Shown here: one piece after another, positions 1 to 9,627 of the stretch | Numbering within the stretch: position 1 is the stretch's first letter | Layout: each line of letters begins with the position of its first letter | Source of the DNA: Candidatus Pelagibacter giovannonii | Lineage (GTDB): Bacteria; Pseudomonadota; Alphaproteobacteria; Pelagibacterales; Pelagibacteraceae | Length of the DNA stretch: 64,000 bases | Direction of reading: 5' to 3' | Assembly: GCF_012276695.1 (NCBI RefSeq) | Contig: NZ_CP038852.1 | Span: 744,001-808,000 of the forward strand | Notes under the pieces: generated by a model | What the model saw: the letters and a program-made list of their open reading frames with translations, nothing else | Databases searched by the model: none | What the model was told of the DNA's origin: nothing | Position numbers and translations under genes: made by a program

Positions 1-193
1 TACTATGGACGGGAAGTTTTATTACTTTTACTTTTTTTTTGTCAACAAATTTTAATAACTCTCCTCCACTAGTCACTATATAAGAACTACAATTATTTTC
101 TGGTAAATAGTGTGCAAGATCATAGCAGCCTGTTTCTGCACCTCCATATCCAAGCTTAGGAATTACTTGCAATACTTTTAATTCTGAAGACAT
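1..193 (-). CDS. Glycosyltransferase, N-terminal fragment (runs off left edge)
   Basis: Reading leftwards from an ATG at 193, the frame stays open to the window edge and gives about 64 residues. The start, MSSELKVLQVIPKLGYGGAE, carries the V-x-P-x-L-x-x-GGAE pattern typical of the donor-side N-terminus of GT-B glycosyltransferases of families GT1/GT4, which build surface polysaccharides or glycolipids. It is divergent from the hydrolase at 236, with a 42-bp shared promoter region. The catalytic C-terminal half lies outside the window, so donor and acceptor cannot be inferred. Confidence 0.72.
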   Translation of the reverse strand, partial: MSSELKVLQVIPKLGYGGAETGCYDLAHYLPENNCSSYIVTSGGELLKFVDKKKVKVIKLPVHS

Positions 194-235
194 TTGATAG
201 AACTATATAGTAAGAATTAATTCTAATAAACTTAT

Positions 236-991
236 ATGAATAAATTTAAATACATTAAGGTCCTTAATAACAGGCAAATAAGATACTTAAGTAAGGAATA
301 TAAAGATAATCTCTATATTGTTTTTTTACATGGTTTTATGTCAAACATCGAAGGTGAAAAACCTCAGACCATATTTAAATTCGCCAAAAAAAATAAACTT
401 GGCTTTCTTGCTCTTGAATATTCTGGTCATGGTAAATCCTCAGGAAAATTTATTAAAGGGAATATTACTAAATGGTCAAAAGAAGTTGAAGCACTAATAA
501 AAAAAGTAGTTAAAAAAAATAATTTTATCTTAGTTGGTTCAAGTATGGGAGCGTGGCTCTCTTTAAATCAATTTAAATATTTTAAAGGTCAGATTAAAGG
601 TTTTTTAGGAATTGGTTCAGCTCCAGAGTTTTTACAAAATTTAATGTGGAAAAAGTTTACAAAAAATATGAAGAATGAAACTATAAAGAAAGGAATTTAT
701 AATTTAAAACATGGTAATTATGAGTATCCAATCACTTATCAGTTAATAAAAGATGGTAGAAAAAATAAAATCTTAAATAAAAAGATCAAATCTAAAATCA
801 ATGTAACTATGATACATGGAAGTAAAGATGAAGTTGTTCCAACAAGTTATTCTAGAAAGGTTCTTAAGTTGTTTACTAAAGCTAATAAAAAATTAGTGAT
901 AATAAAAAATGGTGATCACAGCCTTTCAAGTAAAAGGGGTATAAAAAAAATACTCTTAGAGCTAGATAAAATTACTTCTAATGTAGCTTAA
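236..991 (+). CDS. Alpha/beta hydrolase family protein
   Basis: A 251-residue cytosolic alpha/beta-hydrolase fold protein. The oxyanion-loop HG is at residues 32-33, the nucleophile elbow GSSMG puts Ser103 as nucleophile, Asp198 follows HGSKDE, and His228 sits in GDHSL, so the triad is complete. No signal peptide is visible. Length and motifs fit the small serine-hydrolase/esterase group (YqiA/BAAT-like), but the substrate cannot be read from sequence. The last 30 bp overlap the 3' end of the convergent SDR gene, typical of the compaction seen throughout the window. Confidence 0.82.
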   Translation: MNKFKYIKVLNNRQIRYLSKEYKDNLYIVFLHGFMSNIEGEKPQTIFKFAKKNKLGFLALEYSGHGKSSGKFIKGNITKWSKEVEALIKKVVKKNNFILVGSSMGAWLSLNQFKYFKGQIKGFLGIGSAPEFLQNLMWKKFTKNMKNETIKKGIYNLKHGNYEYPITYQLIKDGRKNKILNKKIKSKINVTMIHGSKDEVVPTSYSRKVLKLFTKANKKLVIIKNGDHSLSSKRGIKKILLELDKITSNVA

Positions 992-1837
992 TCCTTCTAT
1001 ATAGCTTGGAAATTTTAAATTATAGTTAAAATAACTTTTCATCTTTTTGTTACTAACTTTCTTGGACTCATTATAAAAATTTTTTAACATCTCACTTTTA
1101 ATTTGGTCAACCTCAATTTTTTCGATATTTTCAATATTTAACATTTTTGCTCCAAATAAAGTAACATCCTCAGATGTAGAAGGCTTATCATCAGATAGAT
1201 TATATATTTCTCCTGACTTAAATTTTGATAAAGATTTGAATAATATATTTGAAATATCATCCACATGAATTCTAGAAAAATAATGATTTTTTTTATTAAT
1301 CAATTTCACTTCTCCTGATTTTAATCGTATTAAAATATTTTTTTCATTAGAATAAATTCCAGATAACCTAAATATCTGAATTGGTGTTTTGTTATTTTTT
1401 TCTAATGAAACCCATGCATTTTCAGCTTTTAATCTTGCAAAACCGTTATTTGAGATTGGGTTTGTTTTGCTATTTTCATTAACCCATTCTCCCTTATGAT
1501 CACCATAAACACTAGTAGCCGATAAGTAAGTTATCCATTTTGCTTTGGAGTTTTTTATAAATTTGGAAAAATTTTTTATAACTAAGTCTTCTTGATTTTC
1601 AGGTGGTATAGAAACTAAGATATGATCTGCTTCTTTTAATTTTACAACTAACTTTTGATCAAATTCATTACTATTAAATAGGTAGCTATTATAATCAATA
1701 TCATTTAACTTTTTTTTTGAAGATTCACTTCTAGAAGTTGCTGACAGGTTAATATTATATTGTTCAGTATTAAGCTTCTTTATAAAATTTTTTGCTACTT
1801 GGCCAAAACCAAAACAAAAAATCTTTATATCCTTCAT
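962..1837 (-). CDS. NAD(P)-dependent SDR-family epimerase/dehydratase-like protein
   Basis: A 291-residue extended-SDR protein. The N-terminal GFGQVA (residues 10-15) is a Rossmann nucleotide-binding turn, and YLSATSVYGD (104-113) is the beta-5/active-site region seen in the YeeZ-like NAD-dependent epimerase subgroup. The usual YxxxK pair is not clear, so catalysis is unproven. The ATG lies one base beyond the gltB stop, so it is almost certainly cotranscribed with gltD-gltB. That linkage does not by itself give a function. It overlaps the convergent hydrolase by 30 bp. Confidence 0.75.
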   Translation of the reverse strand: MKDIKIFCFGFGQVAKNFIKKLNTEQYNINLSATSRSESSKKKLNDIDYNSYLFNSNEFDQKLVVKLKEADHILVSIPPENQEDLVIKNFSKFIKNSKAKWITYLSATSVYGDHKGEWVNENSKTNPISNNGFARLKAENAWVSLEKNNKTPIQIFRLSGIYSNEKNILIRLKSGEVKLINKKNHYFSRIHVDDISNILFKSLSKFKSGEIYNLSDDKPSTSEDVTLFGAKMLNIENIEKIEVDQIKSEMLKNFYNESKKVSNKKMKSYFNYNLKFPSYIEGLSYIRSNFI

Positions 1838-1838
1838 T

Positions 1839-4800
1839 TTAACTAACTTCTTTTATAATAGAATTTAGACTTATTGGGTTTTTTAGCTTATCAATCATTT
1901 CTTTTGGACAAACTTGAATAAAATTAGAAATTTCTTTATCAAAATTTTCTATTATTTTTTTAGAAAAATCTGAGTTTGTCTCCTGGTGATGCTCTTGAAC
2001 TAAATCTTTTAAATGAGCAATCCAATAATCTGTTTCGGGTGTTTGCCATACTACAGTCTCCGGGTTTACTTTTTTGTCGAATTTCTTATTAATATCGTAA
2101 ATAAACGCCATCCCACCTGTCATTCCAGCTCCAAAATTATCTCCTACATCACCCAGAACTACAACAGTACCACCAGTCATATATTCACAAGCATTAGAAT
2201 CACAGCCTTCAATAACTGAAATTGATCCTGAATTTCTTACAGCATACCTTTCTCCAGCTTGACCTGCTGCAAAAAGTTTTCCAGATGTTGCTCCATACAA
2301 AACTGTATTTCCTATTATGGTATTCTCATGTGAAACTAAATTACTTTCATCTGGAAGTTTAACTACTACTGTTGCACCTGATAAACCTTTACCAACATAA
2401 TCATTAGCGTCGCCTTTTAAAATAAGTTTTAACCCTTTTATTCCAAATGCACCAAATGATTGTCCTGCCGAACCTTTAAACTTTAGAGATAAAAAGCTAT
2501 CTTCTAGTTTTTCAGATCCATATTTTTCATAAAGATAGTTAGAAATTCTTGTACCAACCGTCCTATGAGTATTTTTAATAATATATTCTTTTTCAATAAT
2601 TTTTACTTTTCCAATTTGTTCTTTAATTTCAGGTAAAATTTCTTGATCTAAAGTATCTGGAACAGAGTTTATTTCTGGAACTGTACAGTACCTTGTATTC
2701 TCACCTGCATCTGTTTGAACAAATAAAGGATTTAGGTCTAAATCATCCAAGTTTGATGAGGCTTTGCTTACCTGTCTTAATAGATCAGTTCTACCAATTA
2801 TTTCATTTAACGATTTAAATCCAATTTGTGCTAAAATTTCTCTTACTTCTTCAGCTATAAATTTAAACAAGTTAACTATCTTTTCTGGCGTACCAGAAAA
2901 TTTTTCTCTTAGTTTTTCATCTTGAGTACAAACTCCAACTGGGCAAGTGTTTGAATGACACTGCCTAACCATTATACATCCCATGGCTACTAAAGCTGTA
3001 GTTGCTACTCCATATTCTTCTGCTCCCATCATAGCTGCAATAACAACATCTCTTCCTGTTTTAATTCCACCATCTGTTCTTAGAGTAACTTTATGTCTTA
3101 GATTATTTAAAGTTAAAACTTGATTGGCCTCAGTTAAACCCATCTCCCAAGGTATCCCAACATATTTAACACTTGTTTGGGGTGTAGCTCCTGTTCCTCC
3201 ATTATGTCCAGAAATTAAGATTATATCTGCTTTAGCTTTAGCTACGCCAGCTGCAATTGTTCCTATACCAGATGATGCTACTAATTTTACTCCAACTCTT
3301 GCTTTTGGATTAGCTTGTTTAAGATCATAAATTAATTGAGCTAGATCCTCGATAGAATAAATATCATGGTGAGGTGGCGGTGATATTAGAGTTACTCCCG
3401 GTGTTGAATGTCTTAATTTAGCAATTTCTTCTGTAACTTTAAATCCCGGTAATTGACCTCCCTCGCCAGGTTTTGCCCCTTGTGCAATTTTAATCTCTAT
3501 TTCGTTACAGTTATTTAGATATTTAAGTGTTACTCCAAATCTTGCTGAAGCTATCTGCTTAACTCTAGAGTTAGCACTGTCACCGTTTTCCATCTTAATA
3601 AATCTTTTTTCATCTTCGCCCCCTTCACCACTACAAGAGGCTCCTTTAATTCTATTCATGCCTATAGCTAAAGTTTCATGTGCTTCTTTCGATAATGCGC
3701 CATGAGACATACTTCCACTTCCAAATCTAGTTAAAATATTTTCAATTGGCTCTACTTCAGAAATATCTAAAGATGGATTTAAATTTCTATCTCTAAATCC
3801 AATCAAATCTCTAAGGTGTATAGGTGGGAGATTATAAATACCCTCTGCATATTTTTTATAAGCTTCAAAAGAATTTGATGAAACTGCACTTTGTAAAAGA
3901 TGAATAAGCTTACCTTGATATTGATGTGTTTCACCATTCTTTCTATACCTATAAATTCCCCCGATTGGTAAAACTGAATCAGTTCCCTCAAATGCTTCTT
4001 TATGAATAGTTCTTAGTTTTTTTTCTATTCCATTTAAACCTATGCCTGAAATTTTTGATAAAATTCCTGGAAAATACTCTGATGCTACTGTTCTGCTCAA
4101 ACCAACTGTTTCAAAATTACATCCACCTCTATAAGAACTTATGACCGAAATTCCCATTTTTGACATTATTTTCAGGAGACCATAATTTACTGATTGTATA
4201 TATCTCTCTATACATTCATCGTACCCAAACTTTCCAAATAATTTTTTTTCAAATCTTTGATATAAACTATCTAACGCTAAATAAGGATTAACAGTAGTAG
4301 CCCCAACACCTATAAGTGTTGCAAATGAATGTGTATCTAAAGCTTCTCCAGTTTGAGCATTGATTGATGCGTAGCCTCTTAATTTTTTTTTAATTAGATG
4401 GGTATTTATTGCTCCAACACTTAATAGCATTGGGATAGGTATTCTTTTTTCAGAAATATTTTTATCACTCAAGATTAATTGGGTAAGACCTTGTCTGACT
4501 GCAATTTCAGACTCTCTTCTAATTCTCTCAATAGAGGTTTCAAGATCTTCACCTTTATCAAAAGTACAATCAATAGTTATTGATTTTTTACCAAAAAAAT
4601 TAGTAAATTTTTCTAATTGAGAATTTGATAATATAGGGCTGTCTAAAACATATATGTTTTCTTCTGTTAAATTAGTAAAATCTAAAATATTTCCAAGATT
4701 ACCAAAACGGGTTTTTAAGCTCATAACCTTGTTTTCTCTTAGAGAATCAATCGGTGGATTTGTAACTTGACTAAAATTTTGTCTAAAAAAATGGTAAAGT

Positions 4801-6344
4801 GGCCTATAACGGTCTGACAATACTGCAAGTGGAGTGTCGTCACCCATAGAACCAATGGCCTCTTTCGCATCCTCTGCCATAGGGTGAAGAATAAGTTCTA
4901 AATCCTCTAAACTATAACCAAATGTATGTTGTCTTTTTTTTAGTTCATCACCAGAAAAAGTAGATTCTTCATTTTTTATTGGGAATTTCTTTTCTAAATC
5001 AATTATTTGATTATTAAAATGTTTAAACTCTTTTGCTAGATAATCTTTTATTTCAATATTAGAAAATACCTTACCTTTTGCTATTCTAACTCCAAGAATT
5101 TCTCCTGGTCCCAGTCTGCCTTTTTTAAGAATTTGTTTCTCATCAACTTCAACCATTCCTGTTTCTGATCCCGCACACAATATTTTATCTTTTGAAATAG
5201 TATATCTCATTGGGCGTAGCCCATTTCTATCAGCAGCTACTATAGCCCATTCATTATCTGTAGCTGCAATAGCAGCTGGTCCATCCCATGGCTCCATTGT
5301 GCTATTCAAAAAATTAAATAGTTGTTGGTGATCTTTTGATAATGTTTGACTTTTTTTAGACCATGCATCTGGGATCAACATTAATTTTGCAAGAGGTGCT
5401 GATTGGCCAGAAATATTTAAAAGTTCAAAAACACTATCTAGTGCAGCAGAGTCTGAAGATCCTGGTTGTATAACTGGTTTTAAATTTTCCATATTATCAA
5501 ATAAAGGGCTATCCATTTCTTGCTCATGAACTTTCATCCAGTTTGTGTTTCCTTTATATGTGTTTATTTCTCCATTATGAGCTAGTGCTCTAAAAGGTTG
5601 CGCCAGATCCCAACTTGGAGCTGTGTTTGTTGAAAACCTTTGATGAAATATTGCAAATCGAGATATAAACCTTTCATCTTTTAAATCTAAATAAAAATCT
5701 GCAATAGACTCTGCTAAAAACATTCCCTTATAAATAACTGACTTAGAGCTTATTGAACAAATATAAAAACCTTCTATCGCATCTTTAATAGCTTCTTTTT
5801 CAATTTTTCTTCTAGATTCATAAATTTTTCTTTCTAACTCTTTTTCTGTTAAATCTTTATTGTTGTGTTTAAATAATACTTGAGTGATTTCTGGTCTTGT
5901 AAGATTTGCTTTTTCACCTAAAACTTTTGGATTTACTGGAACCTGTCTCCATCCATAAATACTAAAATTACTTTTAGTTAATTCACTTTCAACTAAAGTT
6001 CTTGCATTTTCTTGTGCTTGATAATTATTTCTAGGTAAAAAAATCATACCCACACAAATTTCTGAACCATCATGATCATGGCCTGTGATTTCTATTTTCT
6101 CAGCAAAAAAATCTGAAGGAATTTCCAAATGGATACCAGCTCCATCGCCTGTTTTTCCATCAGCATCAACAGCACCTCTATGCCAAACTGCTTTTAAGGC
6201 ATTAATTCCATATTCGACTATTTTCCTTGATTTTTTGCCCTCTGTAGATGCAATTAAGCCTACTCCACAAGCATCATGCTCCATTTCTTTTGAATAAACA
6301 TGGCCATCTTCAAGAATCTTAAGATTTTTTTTATAATTTTTCAT
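1839..6344 (-). CDS. gltB: Glutamate synthase (NADPH) large subunit
   Basis: Catalyses the glutaminase and synthase halves of GOGAT: glutamine plus 2-oxoglutarate to two glutamates. The 1501-residue protein has the family's normal length. After a 25-residue propeptide, Cys26 in HDACGVG is the expected N-terminal nucleophile of the class II amidotransferase domain. The FMN-binding synthase domain follows (about 780-1200), with the 3Fe-4S cysteine cluster in CxxxxxCxxNTCPVGVC near residues 1120-1140, then the C-terminal GXGXG beta-helix (about 1240-1470). The start overlaps the gltD stop by one base (TAATG), so translation is coupled. Confidence 0.98.
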   Translation of the reverse strand: MKNYKKNLKILEDGHVYSKEMEHDACGVGLIASTEGKKSRKIVEYGINALKAVWHRGAVDADGKTGDGAGIHLEIPSDFFAEKIEITGHDHDGSEICVGMIFLPRNNYQAQENARTLVESELTKSNFSIYGWRQVPVNPKVLGEKANLTRPEITQVLFKHNNKDLTEKELERKIYESRRKIEKEAIKDAIEGFYICSISSKSVIYKGMFLAESIADFYLDLKDERFISRFAIFHQRFSTNTAPSWDLAQPFRALAHNGEINTYKGNTNWMKVHEQEMDSPLFDNMENLKPVIQPGSSDSAALDSVFELLNISGQSAPLAKLMLIPDAWSKKSQTLSKDHQQLFNFLNSTMEPWDGPAAIAATDNEWAIVAADRNGLRPMRYTISKDKILCAGSETGMVEVDEKQILKKGRLGPGEILGVRIAKGKVFSNIEIKDYLAKEFKHFNNQIIDLEKKFPIKNEESTFSGDELKKRQHTFGYSLEDLELILHPMAEDAKEAIGSMGDDTPLAVLSDRYRPLYHFFRQNFSQVTNPPIDSLRENKVMSLKTRFGNLGNILDFTNLTEENIYVLDSPILSNSQLEKFTNFFGKKSITIDCTFDKGEDLETSIERIRRESEIAVRQGLTQLILSDKNISEKRIPIPMLLSVGAINTHLIKKKLRGYASINAQTGEALDTHSFATLIGVGATTVNPYLALDSLYQRFEKKLFGKFGYDECIERYIQSVNYGLLKIMSKMGISVISSYRGGCNFETVGLSRTVASEYFPGILSKISGIGLNGIEKKLRTIHKEAFEGTDSVLPIGGIYRYRKNGETHQYQGKLIHLLQSAVSSNSFEAYKKYAEGIYNLPPIHLRDLIGFRDRNLNPSLDISEVEPIENILTRFGSGSMSHGALSKEAHETLAIGMNRIKGASCSGEGGEDEKRFIKMENGDSANSRVKQIASARFGVTLKYLNNCNEIEIKIAQGAKPGEGGQLPGFKVTEEIAKLRHSTPGVTLISPPPHHDIYSIEDLAQLIYDLKQANPKARVGVKLVASSGIGTIAAGVAKAKADIILISGHNGGTGATPQTSVKYVGIPWEMGLTEANQVLTLNNLRHKVTLRTDGGIKTGRDVVIAAMMGAEEYGVATTALVAMGCIMVRQCHSNTCPVGVCTQDEKLREKFSGTPEKIVNLFKFIAEEVREILAQIGFKSLNEIIGRTDLLRQVSKASSNLDDLDLNPLFVQTDAGENTRYCTVPEINSVPDTLDQEILPEIKEQIGKVKIIEKEYIIKNTHRTVGTRISNYLYEKYGSEKLEDSFLSLKFKGSAGQSFGAFGIKGLKLILKGDANDYVGKGLSGATVVVKLPDESNLVSHENTIIGNTVLYGATSGKLFAAGQAGERYAVRNSGSISVIEGCDSNACEYMTGGTVVVLGDVGDNFGAGMTGGMAFIYDINKKFDKKVNPETVVWQTPETDYWIAHLKDLVQEHHQETNSDFSKKIIENFDKEISNFIQVCPKEMIDKLKNPISLNSIIKEVS

Positions 6345-7783
6345 TAAGCAACCTTCTCTTTACTGAGTTCTTTGATTTCTAAAAAATTTTTTATTGATAC
6401 TGCTACGTCTCTTCCATCTTTTATGGCCCAGACAACTAATGATGCACCTCTTATAATGTCTCCTGCTGCAAAGACACCTGCTAAATTTGTCTCCATTGTA
6501 TCAAAATTAGTTTTTAATGTTCCCCATTTAGTAACTTGTAGATCTTCAGAGCCAAATAGTTTTGGTAAATCTTCAGGATCAAAACCAAGAGCCTTGATTA
6601 CTATATCTGCTTTAATATCAAAGTGAGAATCAGTCTGGATTTCTGGTTTACGTCTACCGCTGTCATCAGGTTCACCAAGTTTGATTTTATCCACTATCAA
6701 ACCTTCAACTTTATTTGTTCCAATAAATTCTTTAGGACTTGATAGCCATACAAATTCTACTCCTTCTTCCTCTGCATTAGCTACCTCTCTAGCAGATCCA
6801 GGCATATTTTCTTTATCTCTTCTATAAAGACATTTAACTGATTTTGCTTTTTGTCTGATCGAAGTCCTAACACAGTCCATTGCAGTGTCACCTCCTCCAA
6901 TTACAACAATATTTTTTCCTTCAGCATTTAAAGTTCCATTATCAAATAACTCTACCTTGTCTCCTAATCCTTTTTTATTTGAAGCTGTTAAAAATTCCAT
7001 GGCTGGAAATATATTTCCCAAATCTTTTCCTGGTAGATCTATTTCTCGAGCTTTATAAACTCCAGTTGCAATTAAAAGAGCATCATGTTTTTTTCTTAAT
7101 TGCTCTAATGTAGCATCTTTTCCAACTTCAAAATTTTGAACAAATTTAATTCCACCCTCTTCTAATAACCTAGTTCTTCTTTCTACAACAAATTTTTCTA
7201 ATTTAAAATTTGGGATCCCATAAATCATTAACCCACCAGCTCTATCATATCGATCGTATACTGTAATTTGATAACCTAACTTACGTAGCTGTTCTGCAGC
7301 AGCCAGACCAGCTGGCCCAGCTCCTATAATTCCAATACTTTGACTTTTTTCATTTTTAACTTTTATTGGATTTACCCATCCTTGTTCCCAAGCATTATCA
7401 GTAATATACTTCTCAACTGAACCTATAGTCACAGTTCCATGTCCTGATTGTTCGATTACACAATTTCCTTCACACAATCTATCTTGTGGACATATTCTTC
7501 CACACACCTCTGGCATGTTGTTAGTGCTTTGAGATAATTCGTAGGCCTCTTTTAATCGTCCCTCTGCAGTTAATTTAAGCCAATCTGGAATATTGTTACT
7601 TAATGGACAATGTACCTGACAAAAAGGAACCCCACATTGTGAGCATCTACTAGATTGTTCACTCGCCTTATCGTTAATAAACTCTTTATAAATTTCGTTA
7701 AAATCCTCTTTTCTATTGCCAACTTCTCTTTTAGGTGGAGTTTGTTGACCTATTTTTACAAATTTAAGCATTTTGTCTGACAT
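6344..7783 (-). CDS. gltD: Glutamate synthase (NADPH) small subunit
   Basis: Flavoprotein partner of GltB that passes electrons from NADPH to the large subunit. In 479 residues, the N-terminal domain has two [4Fe-4S] cysteine sets, Cys47/50/55/59 and Cys94/98/104/108. An FAD-binding GAGPAGLAAAEQL starts near residue 154 and an NADPH-binding IGGGDTAMD lies near 295. It is the first gene of the gltD-gltB-SDR unit. A 7-bp inverted repeat lies 56-76 bp upstream of the ATG. The gltD-before-gltB order is the reverse of E. coli. Confidence 0.97.
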   Translation of the reverse strand: MSDKMLKFVKIGQQTPPKREVGNRKEDFNEIYKEFINDKASEQSSRCSQCGVPFCQVHCPLSNNIPDWLKLTAEGRLKEAYELSQSTNNMPEVCGRICPQDRLCEGNCVIEQSGHGTVTIGSVEKYITDNAWEQGWVNPIKVKNEKSQSIGIIGAGPAGLAAAEQLRKLGYQITVYDRYDRAGGLMIYGIPNFKLEKFVVERRTRLLEEGGIKFVQNFEVGKDATLEQLRKKHDALLIATGVYKAREIDLPGKDLGNIFPAMEFLTASNKKGLGDKVELFDNGTLNAEGKNIVVIGGGDTAMDCVRTSIRQKAKSVKCLYRRDKENMPGSAREVANAEEEGVEFVWLSSPKEFIGTNKVEGLIVDKIKLGEPDDSGRRKPEIQTDSHFDIKADIVIKALGFDPEDLPKLFGSEDLQVTKWGTLKTNFDTMETNLAGVFAAGDIIRGASLVVWAIKDGRDVAVSIKNFLEIKELSKEKVA

Positions 7784-7838
7784 ATTTACCCTTTAATAAA
7801 ATAACATATATCAAGGTTTTGTTTAATAAAAGATAAAC

Positions 7839-7859
7839 AAGGTCAATACATATGACCTT
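7839..7859. promoter_or_regulatory. Inverted repeat upstream of gltD
   Basis: AAGGTCA and TGACCTT form a perfect 7-bp inverted repeat with a 7-base spacer in the 183-bp gap between gltD and uppP. It is the most GC-containing element of an otherwise A/T spacer. It could be an operator for the gltDB unit or a short leader hairpin; no T-tract follows on either strand, so it is not a terminator. A second imperfect dyad (TTGCATAT/ATATGTGCAA) lies at 7901-7921. Confidence 0.35.
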
Positions 7860-7966
7860 AAATTTTAAATAAAGATTGCTAATACTTATTATTTTAACTT
7901 TTGCATATCTAATATGTGCAAATGGAATTGTTTAAATCACTTAATATTTAAGTTACGAAGCTTTAA

Positions 7967-8737
7967 ATGTTTTCAAATATTATTGAAATTATAATCTTGT
8001 CAGTAGTTCAGGGTATATCAGAATTTTTACCCATCAGCTCATCAGCTCATTTAAACATTGTTGAGACAATCTTTGAGTTTAATTCTAACTCACTAATGAT
8101 TGATGTTAGTCTCCATCTTGGCTCTTTGCTTGCAATAGTCTTTTATTTTAGAAGAGAGTTATTAGATCTTAGAAATAATAAAAAGTTATTATCTTTATTA
8201 ATTATTGGTTCTATACCAATTGTAATAGCGGGCTACATAATCAGCTTCATAGGTCTAGTTAATTTATTAGAAAACAATTTAAAGATAATTGCTTGGACAA
8301 CATTAATTTTTGGAATTATTTTATATCTTGCAGATAAAAGTAAATTTGATAAAAAAATAACATCCGACTTAAATTTTAAGACAATACTATATATAGGCTT
8401 GTTCCAAATGCTTGCTTTAATACCAGGTGTGAGTAGAGCAGGAATTACAATATCCGCTGCAAGACTTTTTAATTTTAATAGATTTGATTCAAGTAAAATT
8501 TCTTTTTTATTAGCTATACCTGCTATAGCTGGAGCAAGTGTACTACAGTTAAAAAATGCCATTGGTCAAATCTTTGACTTTAACTACCTCATACTAATAT
8601 CAATCACTCTTTCTTTTTTATTTTCTTATTTTACAATTAAGTTTTTTTTAAACTACATAAACAAATTTTCTTTAAATGTTTTTGTGATTTATAGAATTAT
8701 TATTTCAATAATTTTGTTTATATTCATATATAATTAA
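7967..8737 (+). CDS. uppP: Undecaprenyl-diphosphatase
   Basis: Integral membrane enzyme that dephosphorylates undecaprenyl pyrophosphate to recycle the lipid carrier for peptidoglycan and other wall polymers. The 256-residue protein has the family signatures: VQGISEFLPISSSAHL (residues 14-29, catalytic Glu19 and serine cluster) and GVSRAGITISAAR (154-166). There are about seven to eight hydrophobic segments. The last four bases overlap the convergent DMT permease. Formerly called BacA because overexpression gives bacitracin resistance. Confidence 0.96.
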   Translation: MFSNIIEIIILSVVQGISEFLPISSSAHLNIVETIFEFNSNSLMIDVSLHLGSLLAIVFYFRRELLDLRNNKKLLSLLIIGSIPIVIAGYIISFIGLVNLLENNLKIIAWTTLIFGIILYLADKSKFDKKITSDLNFKTILYIGLFQMLALIPGVSRAGITISAARLFNFNRFDSSKISFLLAIPAIAGASVLQLKNAIGQIFDFNYLILISITLSFLFSYFTIKFFLNYINKFSLNVFVIYRIIISIILFIFIYN

Positions 8738-9621
8738 TTTTTTTTTAATATTGGTGCTAATTGAGAAAATAAAACGCCAAATAAAATAAATAAACATCCA
8801 AACAAATTATTTATATCTAAAATTTGATCTAATAAAATCCAAGCAGCAATTGTTGCAAAAACACCTTCTAAAGAAAAAATTATTGCTGATGGAGCAGGGG
8901 ATATGTTTTTTTGTGCATATATTTGCAAAACAAATGCAAGACCTCCAGATAAAATTCCAGCATATAAGATTTGAAATTTTTCTTTAATAATATTAGACCA
9001 AATAAAATCTTCAAAAATTAAACCTATAATTAATGATAAAGAGGCAACAATTAAAGTTTGAATTGCACCAATTGTTAATGGAAGATTATAGTTTTCTATA
9101 ATTTTACCAGTAAAGATAATATGTGTGCTCCAGAAAAAAGCCCCTAATATTATAAGTGTATCACCAGTTCTAACTGTTGCGCTGTAAAAATTAGTTAGCA
9201 AATAGCCTCCCATCACACAAAGAAGAACTGAAGGCCAAATACTCCAGTGAATTGGCTTTTTATACATAAAAAAAATTATAAACGGGACCATTGGCACATA
9301 AAAAATGGTAAAAAAAGCTGCATTAGCAACATCAGTATAAAGTAAAGCCACTTGCTGAAGTGCTGATCCTAAAAATAAGGATAAGCCTATTAAAAAAGCT
9401 AAGTTAATAAATTCTTTTTGATTTCTTTTTACCGATTTTAAGATATTTTTTCTTTCAAAAATAAAAGCTAGAGGGGCTACGGCTAAAAAACCTACAAAAA
9501 ATCTAACAGCATTAAAAGTAAAAGGACCAATATCATCCATCCCCGTATCTTGAGCAATAAAAGTCGTTCCCCATATGAAAGTACATAGTAAAGCACTAAA
9601 TAACGAAGATGTTTTTGACAT
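8734..9621 (-). CDS. EamA/DMT-superfamily permease
   Basis: A 295-residue protein with about ten predicted hydrophobic helices arranged as two EamA repeats. It opens with CTFIWGTTFIAQD, the usual WG-x-x-F signature of drug/metabolite transporters. The substrate cannot be assigned from sequence; relatives export amino acids, nucleosides or other metabolites. It starts 7 bases after the aceF stop, so it is likely cotranscribed with pyruvate dehydrogenase, which hints at a central-metabolite cargo but does not show it. Confidence 0.85.
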   Translation of the reverse strand: MSKTSSLFSALLCTFIWGTTFIAQDTGMDDIGPFTFNAVRFFVGFLAVAPLAFIFERKNILKSVKRNQKEFINLAFLIGLSLFLGSALQQVALLYTDVANAAFFTIFYVPMVPFIIFFMYKKPIHWSIWPSVLLCVMGGYLLTNFYSATVRTGDTLIILGAFFWSTHIIFTGKIIENYNLPLTIGAIQTLIVASLSLIIGLIFEDFIWSNIIKEKFQILYAGILSGGLAFVLQIYAQKNISPAPSAIIFSLEGVFATIAAWILLDQILDINNLFGCLFILFGVLFSQLAPILKKN

Positions 9622-9627
9622 TAAAAT

